Origin: Miltoncostaeales bacterium
GTDB taxonomy: Bacteria > Actinomycetota > Thermoleophilia > Miltoncostaeales > Miltoncostaeaceae
DNA: 64,000 nucleotides
Reading direction: 5' to 3'
Assembly (NCBI GenBank): GCA_030833665.1
Contig: JAURGT010000002.1
Coordinates: 20,851 to 84,850, forward strand
Each line of letters begins with the position of its first letter. Positions within the stretch are counted from its first letter, which is position 1. Positions 9,450-23,550 of the stretch are shown here, one piece after another. Made by a program: the position numbers and the translations under genes. Below the pieces are notes generated by a model. It did no database searches and was not told where the DNA came from. It was given only the letters and a program-made list of their open reading frames with translations.

Positions 9450-10010
9450 GTGGGGGCCATCAGCAGCAACGAACTGAAGAACGGATGGGTCCTCGACGTG
9501 GACGGCGATCTCGTCAGCGTCGTGTCGTTCCAGCACGTGAAGCCCGGCAAGGGCGGTGCGTTCGTGCGCACCAAGCTCAAGAGCCTCGTGAAGGGCACCG
9601 TCGTGGACAAGACCTTCCGCGCGGGCGAGAAGCTGGAGCGCGTGACCACCGAGACCAAGAACATGCAGATGCTCTACGAGGACGGCGACGCACTCGTGTT
9701 CATGGATGGCGAGACCTACGAGCAGGTGAACGTGCCCAAGTCGTCCATCGAGTCCGTCGACCTCATCGCCCCGAACTCCGAGGTGCAGGTGCTGTTCGTG
9801 CGCGACGCCCCGTTCCGCGCCGAGCCGCCCGCATCGGTGGAGCTGGCGGTCACGCAGACCGATCCCGGGGTGAAGGGTGACACCGTGAGCAACGTGACCA
9901 AGCCCGCCACGCTCGAGACCGGCGCGACCGTGAACGTGCCGCTGTTCGTCAACGAGGGGGACCGCATCAAGGTGGACACCCGCAGCCGGGAGTACGTGAG
10001 CCGCGCATGA
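9450..10010 (+). CDS. efp: Translation elongation factor P
   Basis: VSFQHVKPGKGGAFVRTKLKSL..VNVPLFVNEGDRIKVDTRSREYVSR. Confidence 0.97.
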   Translation: MGAISSNELKNGWVLDVDGDLVSVVSFQHVKPGKGGAFVRTKLKSLVKGTVVDKTFRAGEKLERVTTETKNMQMLYEDGDALVFMDGETYEQVNVPKSSIESVDLIAPNSEVQVLFVRDAPFRAEPPASVELAVTQTDPGVKGDTVSNVTKPATLETGATVNVPLFVNEGDRIKVDTRSREYVSRA

Positions 10011-11752
10011 GCACCGAGCCTGCCTCCATTGACATCGGCCTCGTCGACGTCACCCTCCGCGACCTGTGCACCCCGCCGTGGGGCGCGCGCATCGCGCCTG
10101 ACGACCTCGGAGCCGCGGCCGCCGTGCTCGCGCCCATCGGCGCGCGGGTCATCGAGGTGCTTGACCCTCCGTCGGCCCGCGCAGGCATGGATGGCCGCAC
10201 CGAGAGCCCCCTCGACCGCCTGCGCGTGGTGGCCCGGCAGGCCGGGGGCGCCAACCTCGGCATCGTCGTCACCGGTCGAACCCTGCTGGGCGAGGTTCCC
10301 CTCGGCGCCGGCGTCGCCGCGCGGCTCATCACCTCGGCGGCCGCGAGCGGCGCGTCGCGGGTGCGCGCGTACGACACCCTGAATGATGCCGACGCCCTGC
10401 GCGTGGTGGCCGAGGCTGCCGGCGAGGCCGGGGTGGGCTTCGTGCCCACCCTCGTGCTCGGCCCGGTGCCTGATGGAGCCGACCCGCGCTGGGTCGACGA
10501 GGCCCTGGCGCTCGCGCAGCTGCCGGGTGCCACTTCGCTCTGCATCTCCGACCTCGGCGGCAACCTCACCCCGGTGGCCATGGGGCTGCTGGTGGGCAAT
10601 GTGGTCGAGAAGTGCCCGATCCCGGTGGAGGTTTCGCTGCGGGCCACCGGCGGCCTCGCCTCGATGTCCGCGCTCAGCGCCGCACTGGCCGGCGCGCACG
10701 CCCTGCACGCCTCGGTGGGCGCCGCTGCGCTTGTCGCCGGCCGCCCGTCTGCCGAGGCCCTGCACGTGGCGCTCCACGGGGGCGACCGCGAGTTCGATGT
10801 GGACGTCCCCGCGCTTGAGGACGCCGGTCGCATCATCTGGCCCCTCGTGGCGCCCGAGCGCGTGCGTCGCGCAGCTGAGCTCGCGGGTGGCCCTCAGCTG
10901 CAGCTGCCCCCCGACCTCGCTGCCGGCCTGCTCTCGCGCCTCAGCCGGCAGGGGCTGGCGTCGCGTGCGCACGAGGCGGCCGAGGAGTGCGCGGCCGTGT
11001 GCAGCGACCTCGGCGGCGTCACCTTCGCGCCGCCGCTCGGCGAGGCCATCGTCGCCCAGGCCGCCCAGCACGTGATGGACGGCGTGCGCTGGCGAGAGAC
11101 CTCATCCGAGCTCGCCGACATCGCGCTCGGCCCGCGCGGTCGCCTGCGCGGCCCGGTGTCCGAGGACGCCCTCGCGGTGGCGCGCGGCGCGGGCACCACC
11201 GGCGAGCCGCCCGACCTGGACGCCGTGCTGGCCGCTGCGCCGTCGGACGTGTCCGAGGAGGATGCGGTGATCCTCGCGCAGTTCCCCGAGTCGGGGCAGC
11301 GCCTGGTGGACCGCCGCCGCTCGCTTCTCGCCGAGGAGTCGGGCGAGACCGGCATGGCGGTTGATCGCGGGTTGATCGAGACCCTCGTCGAGGTGGTCGA
11401 GGGCGCCGGCCAGTCGGAGGTGAGCGTGGAGATCGGTGGCGCGCGGGTGACCGTGCGCCCGGCGGTGGCCGCGACGGCCGCCATGCCCGGTGCGCCTGCG
11501 CCGGCGGCGGACGATGGAGTGAAGGTGGTGAGCCCCATGGTGGGCACCTTCTACGCCGCGCCCAACCCCGACTCCGACCCATTCGTGAAGGTGGGCGACC
11601 GCGTGGTGCAGGGCCAGGTGCTGTGCATCATCGAGGCGATGAAGATCTTCAACGAGATCACCGCGGAGCGCGCCGGCACGATCAAGGAGATCGCGGTGGG
11701 CAACGCCGAGCCCGTGGAGTTCGGCCAGACCCTGTTCGTGCTCGCACCGTGA
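10007..11752 (+). CDS. OadA/PYC-type carboxyltransferase-like domain (apparently catalytically degenerate) fused to AccB biotin carboxyl carrier domain
   Basis: LVDVTLRDLCTPPWGARIAPDDL..LDRLRVVARQAGGANLGIVVTGRTLLGEVPLGAGVAARLITSAAASGASRVRAYDTLND..SEEDAVILAQFPESGQRLVDRR followed by AccB VSPMVGTFYAAPNPDSDPFVKVGD..IIEAMKIFNEI. Confidence 0.88.
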   Translation: MSTEPASIDIGLVDVTLRDLCTPPWGARIAPDDLGAAAAVLAPIGARVIEVLDPPSARAGMDGRTESPLDRLRVVARQAGGANLGIVVTGRTLLGEVPLGAGVAARLITSAAASGASRVRAYDTLNDADALRVVAEAAGEAGVGFVPTLVLGPVPDGADPRWVDEALALAQLPGATSLCISDLGGNLTPVAMGLLVGNVVEKCPIPVEVSLRATGGLASMSALSAALAGAHALHASVGAAALVAGRPSAEALHVALHGGDREFDVDVPALEDAGRIIWPLVAPERVRRAAELAGGPQLQLPPDLAAGLLSRLSRQGLASRAHEAAEECAAVCSDLGGVTFAPPLGEAIVAQAAQHVMDGVRWRETSSELADIALGPRGRLRGPVSEDALAVARGAGTTGEPPDLDAVLAAAPSDVSEEDAVILAQFPESGQRLVDRRRSLLAEESGETGMAVDRGLIETLVEVVEGAGQSEVSVEIGGARVTVRPAVAATAAMPGAPAPAADDGVKVVSPMVGTFYAAPNPDSDPFVKVGDRVVQGQVLCIIEAMKIFNEITAERAGTIKEIAVGNAEPVEFGQTLFVLAP

Positions 11753-13110
11753 AGCTGCTCGTCGCCAACCGCGGCGAGATCGCCGTGCGCGTCATCCGCA
11801 CCGCCCGCGAGCTGGGCATCCCGACCGTGGCCGTGTACTCGACGGCCGACGCCCAGACCCCGGCGGTCGAGATGGCCGACGAAGCGGTGTGCATCGGTCC
11901 ACCGCCTGCGCGCGAGTCATACCTGGACATGCGCAATGTCATCGGCGCGGCCGAGGTGACCGGTTGCGACGCGGTGCACCCGGGCTACGGGTTCCTGTCG
12001 GAGAACCCCGACTTCGCCACTGAGTGCGCGCGAAACGGGATCCGCTTCGTGGGGCCCGACCCCGGCGTGATGCGCCGCATGGGCGACAAGATCCAGGCCA
12101 AGGAGGCCGCCGTCGAGGCCGGGCTTCCCGTTCTGGGCGGGTCGGAGGGCGGAGTCACCGACGTGGCTGCGGCGATGGCAGCGGCCGAGGCCGCGGGGTA
12201 CCCGATCCTGCTCAAGGCGTCGGCCGGCGGGGGCGGGCGCGGCATGCGGCGCGTGGACAGCCCCGACGAGCTCGAGCGCGCGTTCGAGAGCGCATCCCAG
12301 GAGGCCCTGGCGGCCTTCGGCGACGGCTCGATGTACGTGGAGAAGCTGCTGGAGGGCGCGCGCCACGTAGAGGTGCAGGTGCTGGCTGACGGCCTCGGCG
12401 GCGTGCTCATCGTGGGCGACCGCGAGTGCTCGATCCAGCGGCGCCACCAGAAGGTGGTGGAGGAGGGTCCGGCCCCGAACCTGCTCGACAGCACCCGCGA
12501 AGGCCTGCACGCTGCTGCCGAGCGTGCCTGCAGGGCCTGGGACTACAAGTCGGCGGGCACGCTGGAGTTCCTCGTGGACGCCAAGGGCGACTTCTACTTC
12601 CTTGAGCTGAACGCCCGCCTGCAGGTGGAGCACCCGGTCACCGAACTGGTGAGCGGGATGGATATCGTGGCCGAGCAGCTGCGTATCGCAGACGGCCAGG
12701 TGCTCTCGCGCACCGGGCGGATCCAGGCCAACGGCCACGCGATCGAGTGCCGCATCAACGCCGAGGACCCCGCGTTCGACTTTCGTCCGGCCGCCGGCCG
12801 CCTGGGCCTGTTCCAGCTGGCGTCGGGCCCCGGCGTGCGCGTGGACACGTTCTGCCGCACCGGCGGATACGTGCCGCCCTACTACGACTCGCTCATCGCC
12901 AAGCTCTGCGTATGGGCGCCCGACCGCCCGCGCGCCGTGGCCCGCATGCAGCGCGCGCTATCGGAGAGCATCGTCGAGGGCGTGCCCACCACCCTGCCGC
13001 TCCTCGAGGAGATCTCGCGCGAGGAGGTGTTCGGGTCGGGCAGCTACACCACGGCCTACCTCACCGAGCGCGCCGAATACCTGCCGTCGATGGGGGGCGG
13101 CGCGCGCTGA
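11749..13110 (+). CDS. accC: Acetyl-CoA carboxylase biotin carboxylase subunit
   Basis: KLLVANRGEIAVRVIRTARELGI..KASAGGGGRGMR..ERDCSIQRRHQKVVEE-like..LNARLQVEHPVTELVSGMDIV. Confidence 0.96.
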   Translation: MKLLVANRGEIAVRVIRTARELGIPTVAVYSTADAQTPAVEMADEAVCIGPPPARESYLDMRNVIGAAEVTGCDAVHPGYGFLSENPDFATECARNGIRFVGPDPGVMRRMGDKIQAKEAAVEAGLPVLGGSEGGVTDVAAAMAAAEAAGYPILLKASAGGGGRGMRRVDSPDELERAFESASQEALAAFGDGSMYVEKLLEGARHVEVQVLADGLGGVLIVGDRECSIQRRHQKVVEEGPAPNLLDSTREGLHAAAERACRAWDYKSAGTLEFLVDAKGDFYFLELNARLQVEHPVTELVSGMDIVAEQLRIADGQVLSRTGRIQANGHAIECRINAEDPAFDFRPAAGRLGLFQLASGPGVRVDTFCRTGGYVPPYYDSLIAKLCVWAPDRPRAVARMQRALSESIVEGVPTTLPLLEEISREEVFGSGSYTTAYLTERAEYLPSMGGGAR

Positions 13111-13523
13111 TGGGCGAGGTATCCCGCAGGCAGGCTCGCCGCCAGGCGGTGATCCTGCTGTACCAGCGCGACGTCACCGGCCTGCCGGTTCCTGAACTGG
13201 TGGAGAACGCCCTGCATGCCGGCGAGCACGCCGACGACCCGTTCACCCAGGCGCTCGTGGATGGAGTGGAGGCCGACCGCAGCGAGATCGACCGGCGCAT
13301 CACATCGTCGGCCGATGGCTGGACTGCAGACCGCATCGCGCCCCTCGAGCGGAACATCCTGCGCGTGGCCGTGTACGAGCTCGGCACCGGGGACGTGCCG
13401 GTTCCGGTGGCCATCGACGAGGCCCTGGAGATGGCGAAGAAGTGGTGCGCCGCGGAGGCCCCGAAGTTCGTGAATGGCGTGCTCGGGCGGGTGGCGCGGG
13501 AGAACGCAGAGGCGGCGGCATGA
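13110..13523 (+). CDS. nusB: Transcription antitermination factor NusB
   Basis: SRRQARRQAVILLYQRDVTG..IAPLERNILRVAVYELGTGDVPVPVAIDEALEMAKKWCAAEAPKFVNGVLGRVA. Confidence 0.94.
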   Translation: MGEVSRRQARRQAVILLYQRDVTGLPVPELVENALHAGEHADDPFTQALVDGVEADRSEIDRRITSSADGWTADRIAPLERNILRVAVYELGTGDVPVPVAIDEALEMAKKWCAAEAPKFVNGVLGRVARENAEAAA

Positions 13524-13828
13524 GCGCCCGCTCCGAGCTCGAGCAGGCCACCCGTCGCCTCGAGGAACTCTCGCAGCGCATCGCAGACGCCGTCGATCGC
13601 CCGGCCACCGAGATCGAGGAGCTCGCCCGGCAGGCGTCCGACCTGTCGGCCGCGGTGGTGGAGATCATCCCGCGGGCGATCGCCGAGGCCGAATCCGACG
13701 CGAGGGGTGACGTGCCGCGAATCGGCGACCCGGCCCCGGGTGCGCCTGCCGATGGCGGCGACGGGCCGCAGTCGGACCCGTCCGGCGCGTTCGTGCCGGA
13801 TGGCCTCTCGGAGGACGAGCCGGCCTAG
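13520..13828 (+). CDS. Hypothetical coiled-coil protein (nusB-linked)
   Basis: ATGA overlap with nusB; N-terminal helical segment, acidic Pro/Gly-rich tail. Confidence 0.6.
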   Translation: MSARSELEQATRRLEELSQRIADAVDRPATEIEELARQASDLSAAVVEIIPRAIAEAESDARGDVPRIGDPAPGAPADGGDGPQSDPSGAFVPDGLSEDEPA

Positions 13829-14601
13829 TCGGGGGTGTTCTCCGCCTTCTCGATGCCCGCGCGCATCGCGGCGTCGGCGCCCGTCATCTCGACCCCGGGC
13901 GGAAGCTCCACGTGCACTTCGTCGGTGGCGTCCATCCACGCACGCCCCGATTCGATGTCGGCCTCGAGCACGTGCCCGCCAGTGGAGTGGTCGCGCGCCA
14001 TCGCGTGCAGGTGCCACCCCGGCACCTCGAGCCCCGCCGCCTCGCTGGGGAAGCGGAAGCCCACCACCACCGCGTCGAGGTCGTGCGCGTCCCACTCGGC
14101 CTGCTCGGTCACCACCACGTCGAGCGGTGGGTAGGGCCTGCCCTGCTTCGGCACGCTGCGCAGGTGCAGGCGCCGGAAGCGGCCCTCGATGCGCACGGCC
14201 GACACCGGGGCGGGCGCCAGGGCATCGAGTCGCGCCAGCAGGGAGTGGTAATCCATCTCGCCGAGGTCCACGGGGTAACCCGGCGCGAAGGGGGTGACGA
14301 CCGCGAATGGCGTTGTGGTGGCCGGGTTGACGGGGGAGAGCGAGCCGTCGGTGCGTCCCACGTACGCCCGGCCATCGACGATGATGAGCTCGCCGTCGAG
14401 GCCTGCCAACGTGCCCAGCCCGAGGTCACCGTGGGCCATGACTTCGCCCACGGTGAGATCGCCGTCGTATCGCGAGTCCATGAGGGCCGCGATCGTCGAT
14501 GTCTGGAACACGTGGTGCGCCGCCGGGGCGTCGGCGGCCGCGCCGCGCCTGTCCTCGGACACCAGGTGCAGGGCACGCACGAGATCGGGGTCAATGGCCA
14601 C
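13825..14601 (-). CDS. budA: Alpha-acetolactate decarboxylase
   Basis: HHVFQTSTIAALMDSRYDGDLTVGEVMAHGDLGLGTLAGLDGELIIVDGRAYVGRTDGSLSPV..VPGWHLHAMARDHSTGGHVLEADI. Confidence 0.88.
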   Translation of the reverse strand: MAIDPDLVRALHLVSEDRRGAAADAPAAHHVFQTSTIAALMDSRYDGDLTVGEVMAHGDLGLGTLAGLDGELIIVDGRAYVGRTDGSLSPVNPATTTPFAVVTPFAPGYPVDLGEMDYHSLLARLDALAPAPVSAVRIEGRFRRLHLRSVPKQGRPYPPLDVVVTEQAEWDAHDLDAVVVGFRFPSEAAGLEVPGWHLHAMARDHSTGGHVLEADIESGRAWMDATDEVHVELPPGVEMTGADAAMRAGIEKAENTPD

Positions 14602-14659
14602 GGTGGAAGTGTGCCCGCTCGCGAGCTCCGATGCATGAAGCGGTCGTAGACTGGGCTGC

Positions 14660-16553
14660 GTGACAGACATCGCATCCTTGTATCCGCTGCTGGCGTCGCT
14701 TGACGGCCCCGGGCAGCTCCACGACATGGATGACGCGCAGCTCAATGCCGTGGCGGCCGAGATGCGACGCGCCATCATCGACACCGTCTCGCAGACGGGC
14801 GGGCACCTGGGATCGAGCCTCGGAACCGTGGAGCTCAGCCTGGCGCTGCACGCTGAGCTCGACTCGCCGCGTGACCGCATCCTCTGGGACGTCGGACACC
14901 AGGCGTATGGCCACAAGCTGCTCACCGGGCGCCTCGGCGACTTCGGAACCCTTCGCCAGTACGAGGGCATGTCGGGCTTCCTGCGCAGGGAGGAGAGCGA
15001 GCACGACATCATGGGGGCGGGGCACGCGAGCACGAGCATCTCGTACGCCCGGCCTGGCCGAGGCAATGCGCGTGACCGGCCGGCGCGACCGGCGCATCGT
15101 CGCGGTGATCGGCGACGGCGCGATGACCGGCGGCATGGCCTACGAGGCCATGAACCACGCCGGCCACCTGGGGTCGCCCATCACTGTCGTGCTGAATGAC
15201 AACGGCATGAGCATCTCGCAGAACGTCGGTGCCTTCGCCGGCGCGCTGCAGAAGGCGCGACTCGACCCCACGCTCACCAAGGTGCGACACGAGATCGAGA
15301 GAGGCCTCGGGCTCATCCCGGGCATGAATGACCTGGGCAGCTCGCTCTCGAGCGCCACGAAGGCCCTGTTCGTGCCGGGGCAGCTGTTCGAGGCGCTGGG
15401 CTTCGCCTACCTCGGTCCGCTCGACGGCCACGACATCAAGGCGATGCGCCGTGCGCTCGAGAAGACCGCCGACAGCGACCGTCCGGTGCTGTTGCACGTG
15501 CACACCGACAAGGGCCGTGGGTACGGACCGGCCGAGGAGGATGGCGAGGCCATGCACGGCTCCGGCCCCTTCGCGGTCGAGAGCGGCCGCGCCGCCAAGC
15601 CCGCCGCGCCGGGCCCGCCCGCCTACACCGAGGTGTTCGGCACGGCCCTCGTGAAGGAAGCCGAGGGCGACCCCCGCGTCGTCGGCATCACCGCCGCCAT
15701 GCTCAAGGGCACGGGCATGAACCACATGCTCGCGCGGTTCCCCGAGCGCACCTACGACGTCGGCATTGCCGAACAGCACGGCGTGGTGTTCGCAGGGGGG
15801 CTGGCCATCGCCGGCTACCGGCCCGTATGCGCGATCTACTCGACCTTCCTGCAGCGGGCCTACGACCCGATCGTGCACGACATCGCCCTGCAGGGGCTGC
15901 CGGTGGTGTTCGCCATCGATCGCGGCGGCCTGGTGGGCGACGACGGCCCCACGCACCACGGGGTGTTCGACATCGCGTACATGCGGTCGATTCCGGGCAT
16001 GGTGGTGATGGCCCCCATGGACGAGGCCGAGCTGGTGCACATGCTGCACACCGCGCTGCGGATCGACGGGCCCTCGGCCTTCCGCTACCCGCGCGGGGCC
16101 GGGACGGGCGTCGCCCTGCCCGATCGCCCCGAGGCGCTCGAGGTGGGCCGGGCCCAGGTGCTGGAGGATGGCTCGCGCGTTGCCCTGGTGGGCTACGGCT
16201 ACGGGGTGCAGGTCGCGCTCGACGCCGCGGGCATCGTGTCGGAGGAGCTCGGCGTGCGGCCCACCGTGGTGAACGCCCGCTTCGCGAAGCCGATTGACGC
16301 GGACCTGCTCGCGGAGCTGTCGCGCACCCACGATGTGCTGGTGACCATCGAGGACCACGTGCTCGAGGGCGGCTTCGGCAGCGCGGTGCTCGAGGTGATC
16401 GGCGACGGCCCGGCGCGGGTTGAGCGCATCGGCATCCCTGACGAGTTCATCCAGCACGGCCGGCGCGACCTGCTGCTGGCCGGTGCAGGGGTGACGCCCG
16501 CAGCCGCGGCGAACGCGGCGCTCGTGGCGCTGGGAGCGCGCGCGGCCCGCTGA
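14660..16553 (+). pseudogene. dxs: 1-deoxy-D-xylulose-5-phosphate synthase with +1 frameshift near 15048-15050 (true pseudogene or sequence error unresolved)
   Basis: Frame 1 from GTG 14660 reads to ..GHASTSISYA; the continuation GLAEAMRVTGRRDRRIVAVIGDGAMTGGMAYEAMNHAG lies in the other frame to 16553; removing one C from TACGCCCGGCCTG restores one ORF. Confidence 0.9.
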
Positions 16554-16614
16554 CGCGCGGCCTCCGGCGCGGACGTGCGCCGGGCGTCGCCACGTGCGCG
16601 GCTACGATGCACCC

Positions 16615-17409
16615 GTGGCCCGGCTGCGACTCGACGCCGCTCTCGTGGACCGGGGACTGTTCCCGTCGCGGGCGCGTGCCCAGGCGGCGGTGATGGCAGG
16701 CCGCGTGCGCGTGGACGGACGCTCCGACGTGAAGCCGGGCCACCAGGTGGCGTCCGACGCGGCGATCGAAGTGGACGAGGGCCCGGAGTTCGCATCGCGC
16801 GGCGGGCTCAAGCTCGACCACGCGCTCGACCGGCTCGGCGTCGACGTGTCCGGCGTCCAGGCGATCGACATCGGGGCCTCCACCGGCGGGTTCACCGACG
16901 TGCTGCTGCAGCGGGGTGCCGCGAGCGTGATCGCCGTGGATGTCGGCTACGGCCAGTTGGCATGGGCGCTACGTGAGGATCCCCGGGTGCACGTGCTCGA
17001 TCGCACCAACGCGAGGGGCCTCGAGCCCGAGATGCTCCCCCGGGTGCCGGACCTCGCCGTGATGGACGTCTCCTTCATCTCGTCGGCGCTGGTATGGCCC
17101 GCGGTGGCGCGATGCCTGTCACCGGCGTACCGTGCCCTCGTCATGGTGAAGCCGCAATTCGAAGTCGGGCGGGACAACGTGGGCTCCGGCGGGGTGGTGC
17201 GCGACCCTGCCCTTCGCCTCGAAGCCGTCATGCGCGTGGTGCGCGCCATCGAGGAGAGCGGGGGACGGGTTGCCGGCGCGGCCGACAGCGGCACCCCCGG
17301 GCCGAAGGGGAATCGCGAGGTGTTCGTGCTCGGCCTCGGACCTGGCGCCCCCTGCGATCCCATCGACGTGCAGGCGGTTGTGACCGCGGCCGTGGCGGAC
17401 GGAGGGTGA
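16615..17409 (+). CDS. tlyA: TlyA family rRNA (2'-O)-methyltransferase / hemolysin-like
   Basis: RLRLDAALVDRGLFPSRARAQAAVMAGRVRVDG..FASRGGLKLDHALD..AIDIGASTGGFTDVLLQRGA..VKPQFEVGRDNVGSGGVVRD. Confidence 0.94.
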   Translation: MARLRLDAALVDRGLFPSRARAQAAVMAGRVRVDGRSDVKPGHQVASDAAIEVDEGPEFASRGGLKLDHALDRLGVDVSGVQAIDIGASTGGFTDVLLQRGAASVIAVDVGYGQLAWALREDPRVHVLDRTNARGLEPEMLPRVPDLAVMDVSFISSALVWPAVARCLSPAYRALVMVKPQFEVGRDNVGSGGVVRDPALRLEAVMRVVRAIEESGGRVAGAADSGTPGPKGNREVFVLGLGPGAPCDPIDVQAVVTAAVADGG

Positions 17410-18299
17410 CGTTGCCGCCGTACCGCCCCATCAGCGAGGTCGCAGGGTCACGCGCCGAGCGGGTGCTCATCCTCACCCATGGCGCCGCCGAGGTGACGGC
17501 GGGCGTGATGCCCACCGTCATATCGATCCTCGACGCCCGCGGCGTGGAGGTTGCGGCCACGGCCGAGGAGGCCGCGAAGCATCCGCTTCTCGCGGAGCGC
17601 GCGATCCTGGAGCCCACGGACCTGCGCGCGGGGGGATCCGACCTGGTGCTGGTGCTGGGCGGGGACGGCAGCATCCTGCGCGCGCTGTCGCGCGAGGCCA
17701 CCACCGGCGCGCCGGTGCTGGGCGTGAACTTCGGCCGGGTGGGCTTCCTCGCCAGCGTCGAGCAGTCGGACCTCGAGCGCGGTATCACCCGCGCGCTGGA
17801 GGGCGACTACATCACCCTCGGCCTTCCATCGCTGAAGGCGGAGTGGAGCGAGGGCACCCTGCAGGCGGTGAATGACCTGGCGTTCCTGCGCGGGGGCGAG
17901 TCGCGCCTCGCGGACCTCTCGTACTCGGTGTCGGGCGAGCCGGTGGCCACCGTGCGCTGCGATGGACTCATCTGCTCAACACCCGTTGGCTCGACGGCCT
18001 ACAACCTCGCCGCGGGAGGGCCCACGGTCTCGTGGCGGGTCAAGTGCTTCGTGCTGTCGTTCATCGCGGCGCATCACCTCGATACCCGCCCGCTGATCCT
18101 CGCGGCCGACGAGAAGCTCACGGTCACCAACTCGGCGATCGTCGGCGACTGCGACGTGCTGGCCGACGGCGTGCGCATCGCCGCGCTGCCGCCCGGGCGG
18201 TCGATCACCGTCGGGCTCGGTGGCCAGGAGGTGCACCTCGCGATCTTCCCGGAGTCATCGTTCTTCCGTCGCTACCGGGAGAAGTTCGGGCGCCCATGA
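17406..18299 (+). CDS. nadK: NAD kinase
   Basis: LVLVLGGDGSILRALSRE..GVNFGRVGFLASVE..NDLAFLRG..DGLICSTPVGSTAYNLAAGGP; GTG start overlaps tlyA stop. Confidence 0.94.
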   Translation: MTLPPYRPISEVAGSRAERVLILTHGAAEVTAGVMPTVISILDARGVEVAATAEEAAKHPLLAERAILEPTDLRAGGSDLVLVLGGDGSILRALSREATTGAPVLGVNFGRVGFLASVEQSDLERGITRALEGDYITLGLPSLKAEWSEGTLQAVNDLAFLRGGESRLADLSYSVSGEPVATVRCDGLICSTPVGSTAYNLAAGGPTVSWRVKCFVLSFIAAHHLDTRPLILAADEKLTVTNSAIVGDCDVLADGVRIAALPPGRSITVGLGGQEVHLAIFPESSFFRRYREKFGRP

Positions 18300-18318
18300 G
18301 GCATCCGGCGGAGGCGGC

Positions 18319-22851
<4,533 letters not shown>

Positions 22852-22855
<4 letters not shown>

Positions 22856-23409
22856 TCCACCCGCTCGATGGAGGGCGCCCGATCACCGGCATGTCCGTGG
22901 AATCCACGGAGCCCATCTACGCCGGCCAGGTGGTGGACCTCTCGGTGGTGCACTACCGCCGCCCGGGTGGTCTCGTGGTTCGCAGGGAGGTCATCGCCCA
23001 TCCCGGTGCCGTGGTGATGGTTCCGGTGGAGGATGACCACGTGCTGATGGTGCGCCAGCCGCGCGAGGCGGTGGGGGAGTACCTGCTCGAGCTCCCGGCG
23101 GGGAAGCTCGACGTGGCGGGTGAGCCGCCGCTGGACTGCGCCCGCCGCGAGTTGGCCGAGGAGGTCGGGCGATCAGCGACCACATGGACCGACCTCGGGG
23201 GCTTCTATACCGCCCCGGCGATCCTCGAGGAGTACATCCACTGTTACCTGGCCGAGGACCTCGCGCCGGTGGATCACCCCCCGATCCCGGAGGAGGAGAT
23301 CGAGGTGGTGCCCGTGGCGCTCAGCGACCTCGACGCACTCATCGCCGAGGTTCACGACGCCAAGTCGCTCATCGGATTGCTCAGGTTGCGTGCCATGCGG
23401 GCGGGCTGA
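22852..23409 (+). CDS. NUDIX hydrolase (ADP-ribose pyrophosphatase-like)
   Basis: ELPAGKLDVAGEPPLDCARRELAEEVGRSA (Nudix box). Confidence 0.9.
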
Positions 23410-23480
23410 CGCGGGAAGTCCCTGCTGAGCGCGCTATTCACCGGAACCTGATGGGGCGAGCCGTCGACCACCGCTGAAAC

Positions 23481-23494
23481 CGCCCCGAGGGGCG
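23481..23494 (-). terminator. Possible intrinsic terminator for the minus-strand O-methyltransferase gene
   Basis: Hairpin CGCCCC-TC-GGGGCG followed by GTTTC on the minus strand; weak U-tract. Confidence 0.35.
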
Positions 23495-23550
23495 TCACCC
23501 GTGTGCTCGTTGGGAGAAGGGTGGCCATGAGGCGCACGCCCTCTCGGCCC

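Noticed and set aside
15041-15060. Programmed +1 ribosomal frameshift in dxs
   Set aside because: No recognised slippery site or stimulatory structure identified and no known precedent for dxs; kept as an indel/error or mutation finding.
23410-23550. Possible structured ncRNA in the 141-bp convergent gap
   Set aside because: Only one convincing short hairpin; no match to a riboswitch or ncRNA family I recognise, best explained as a terminator region.
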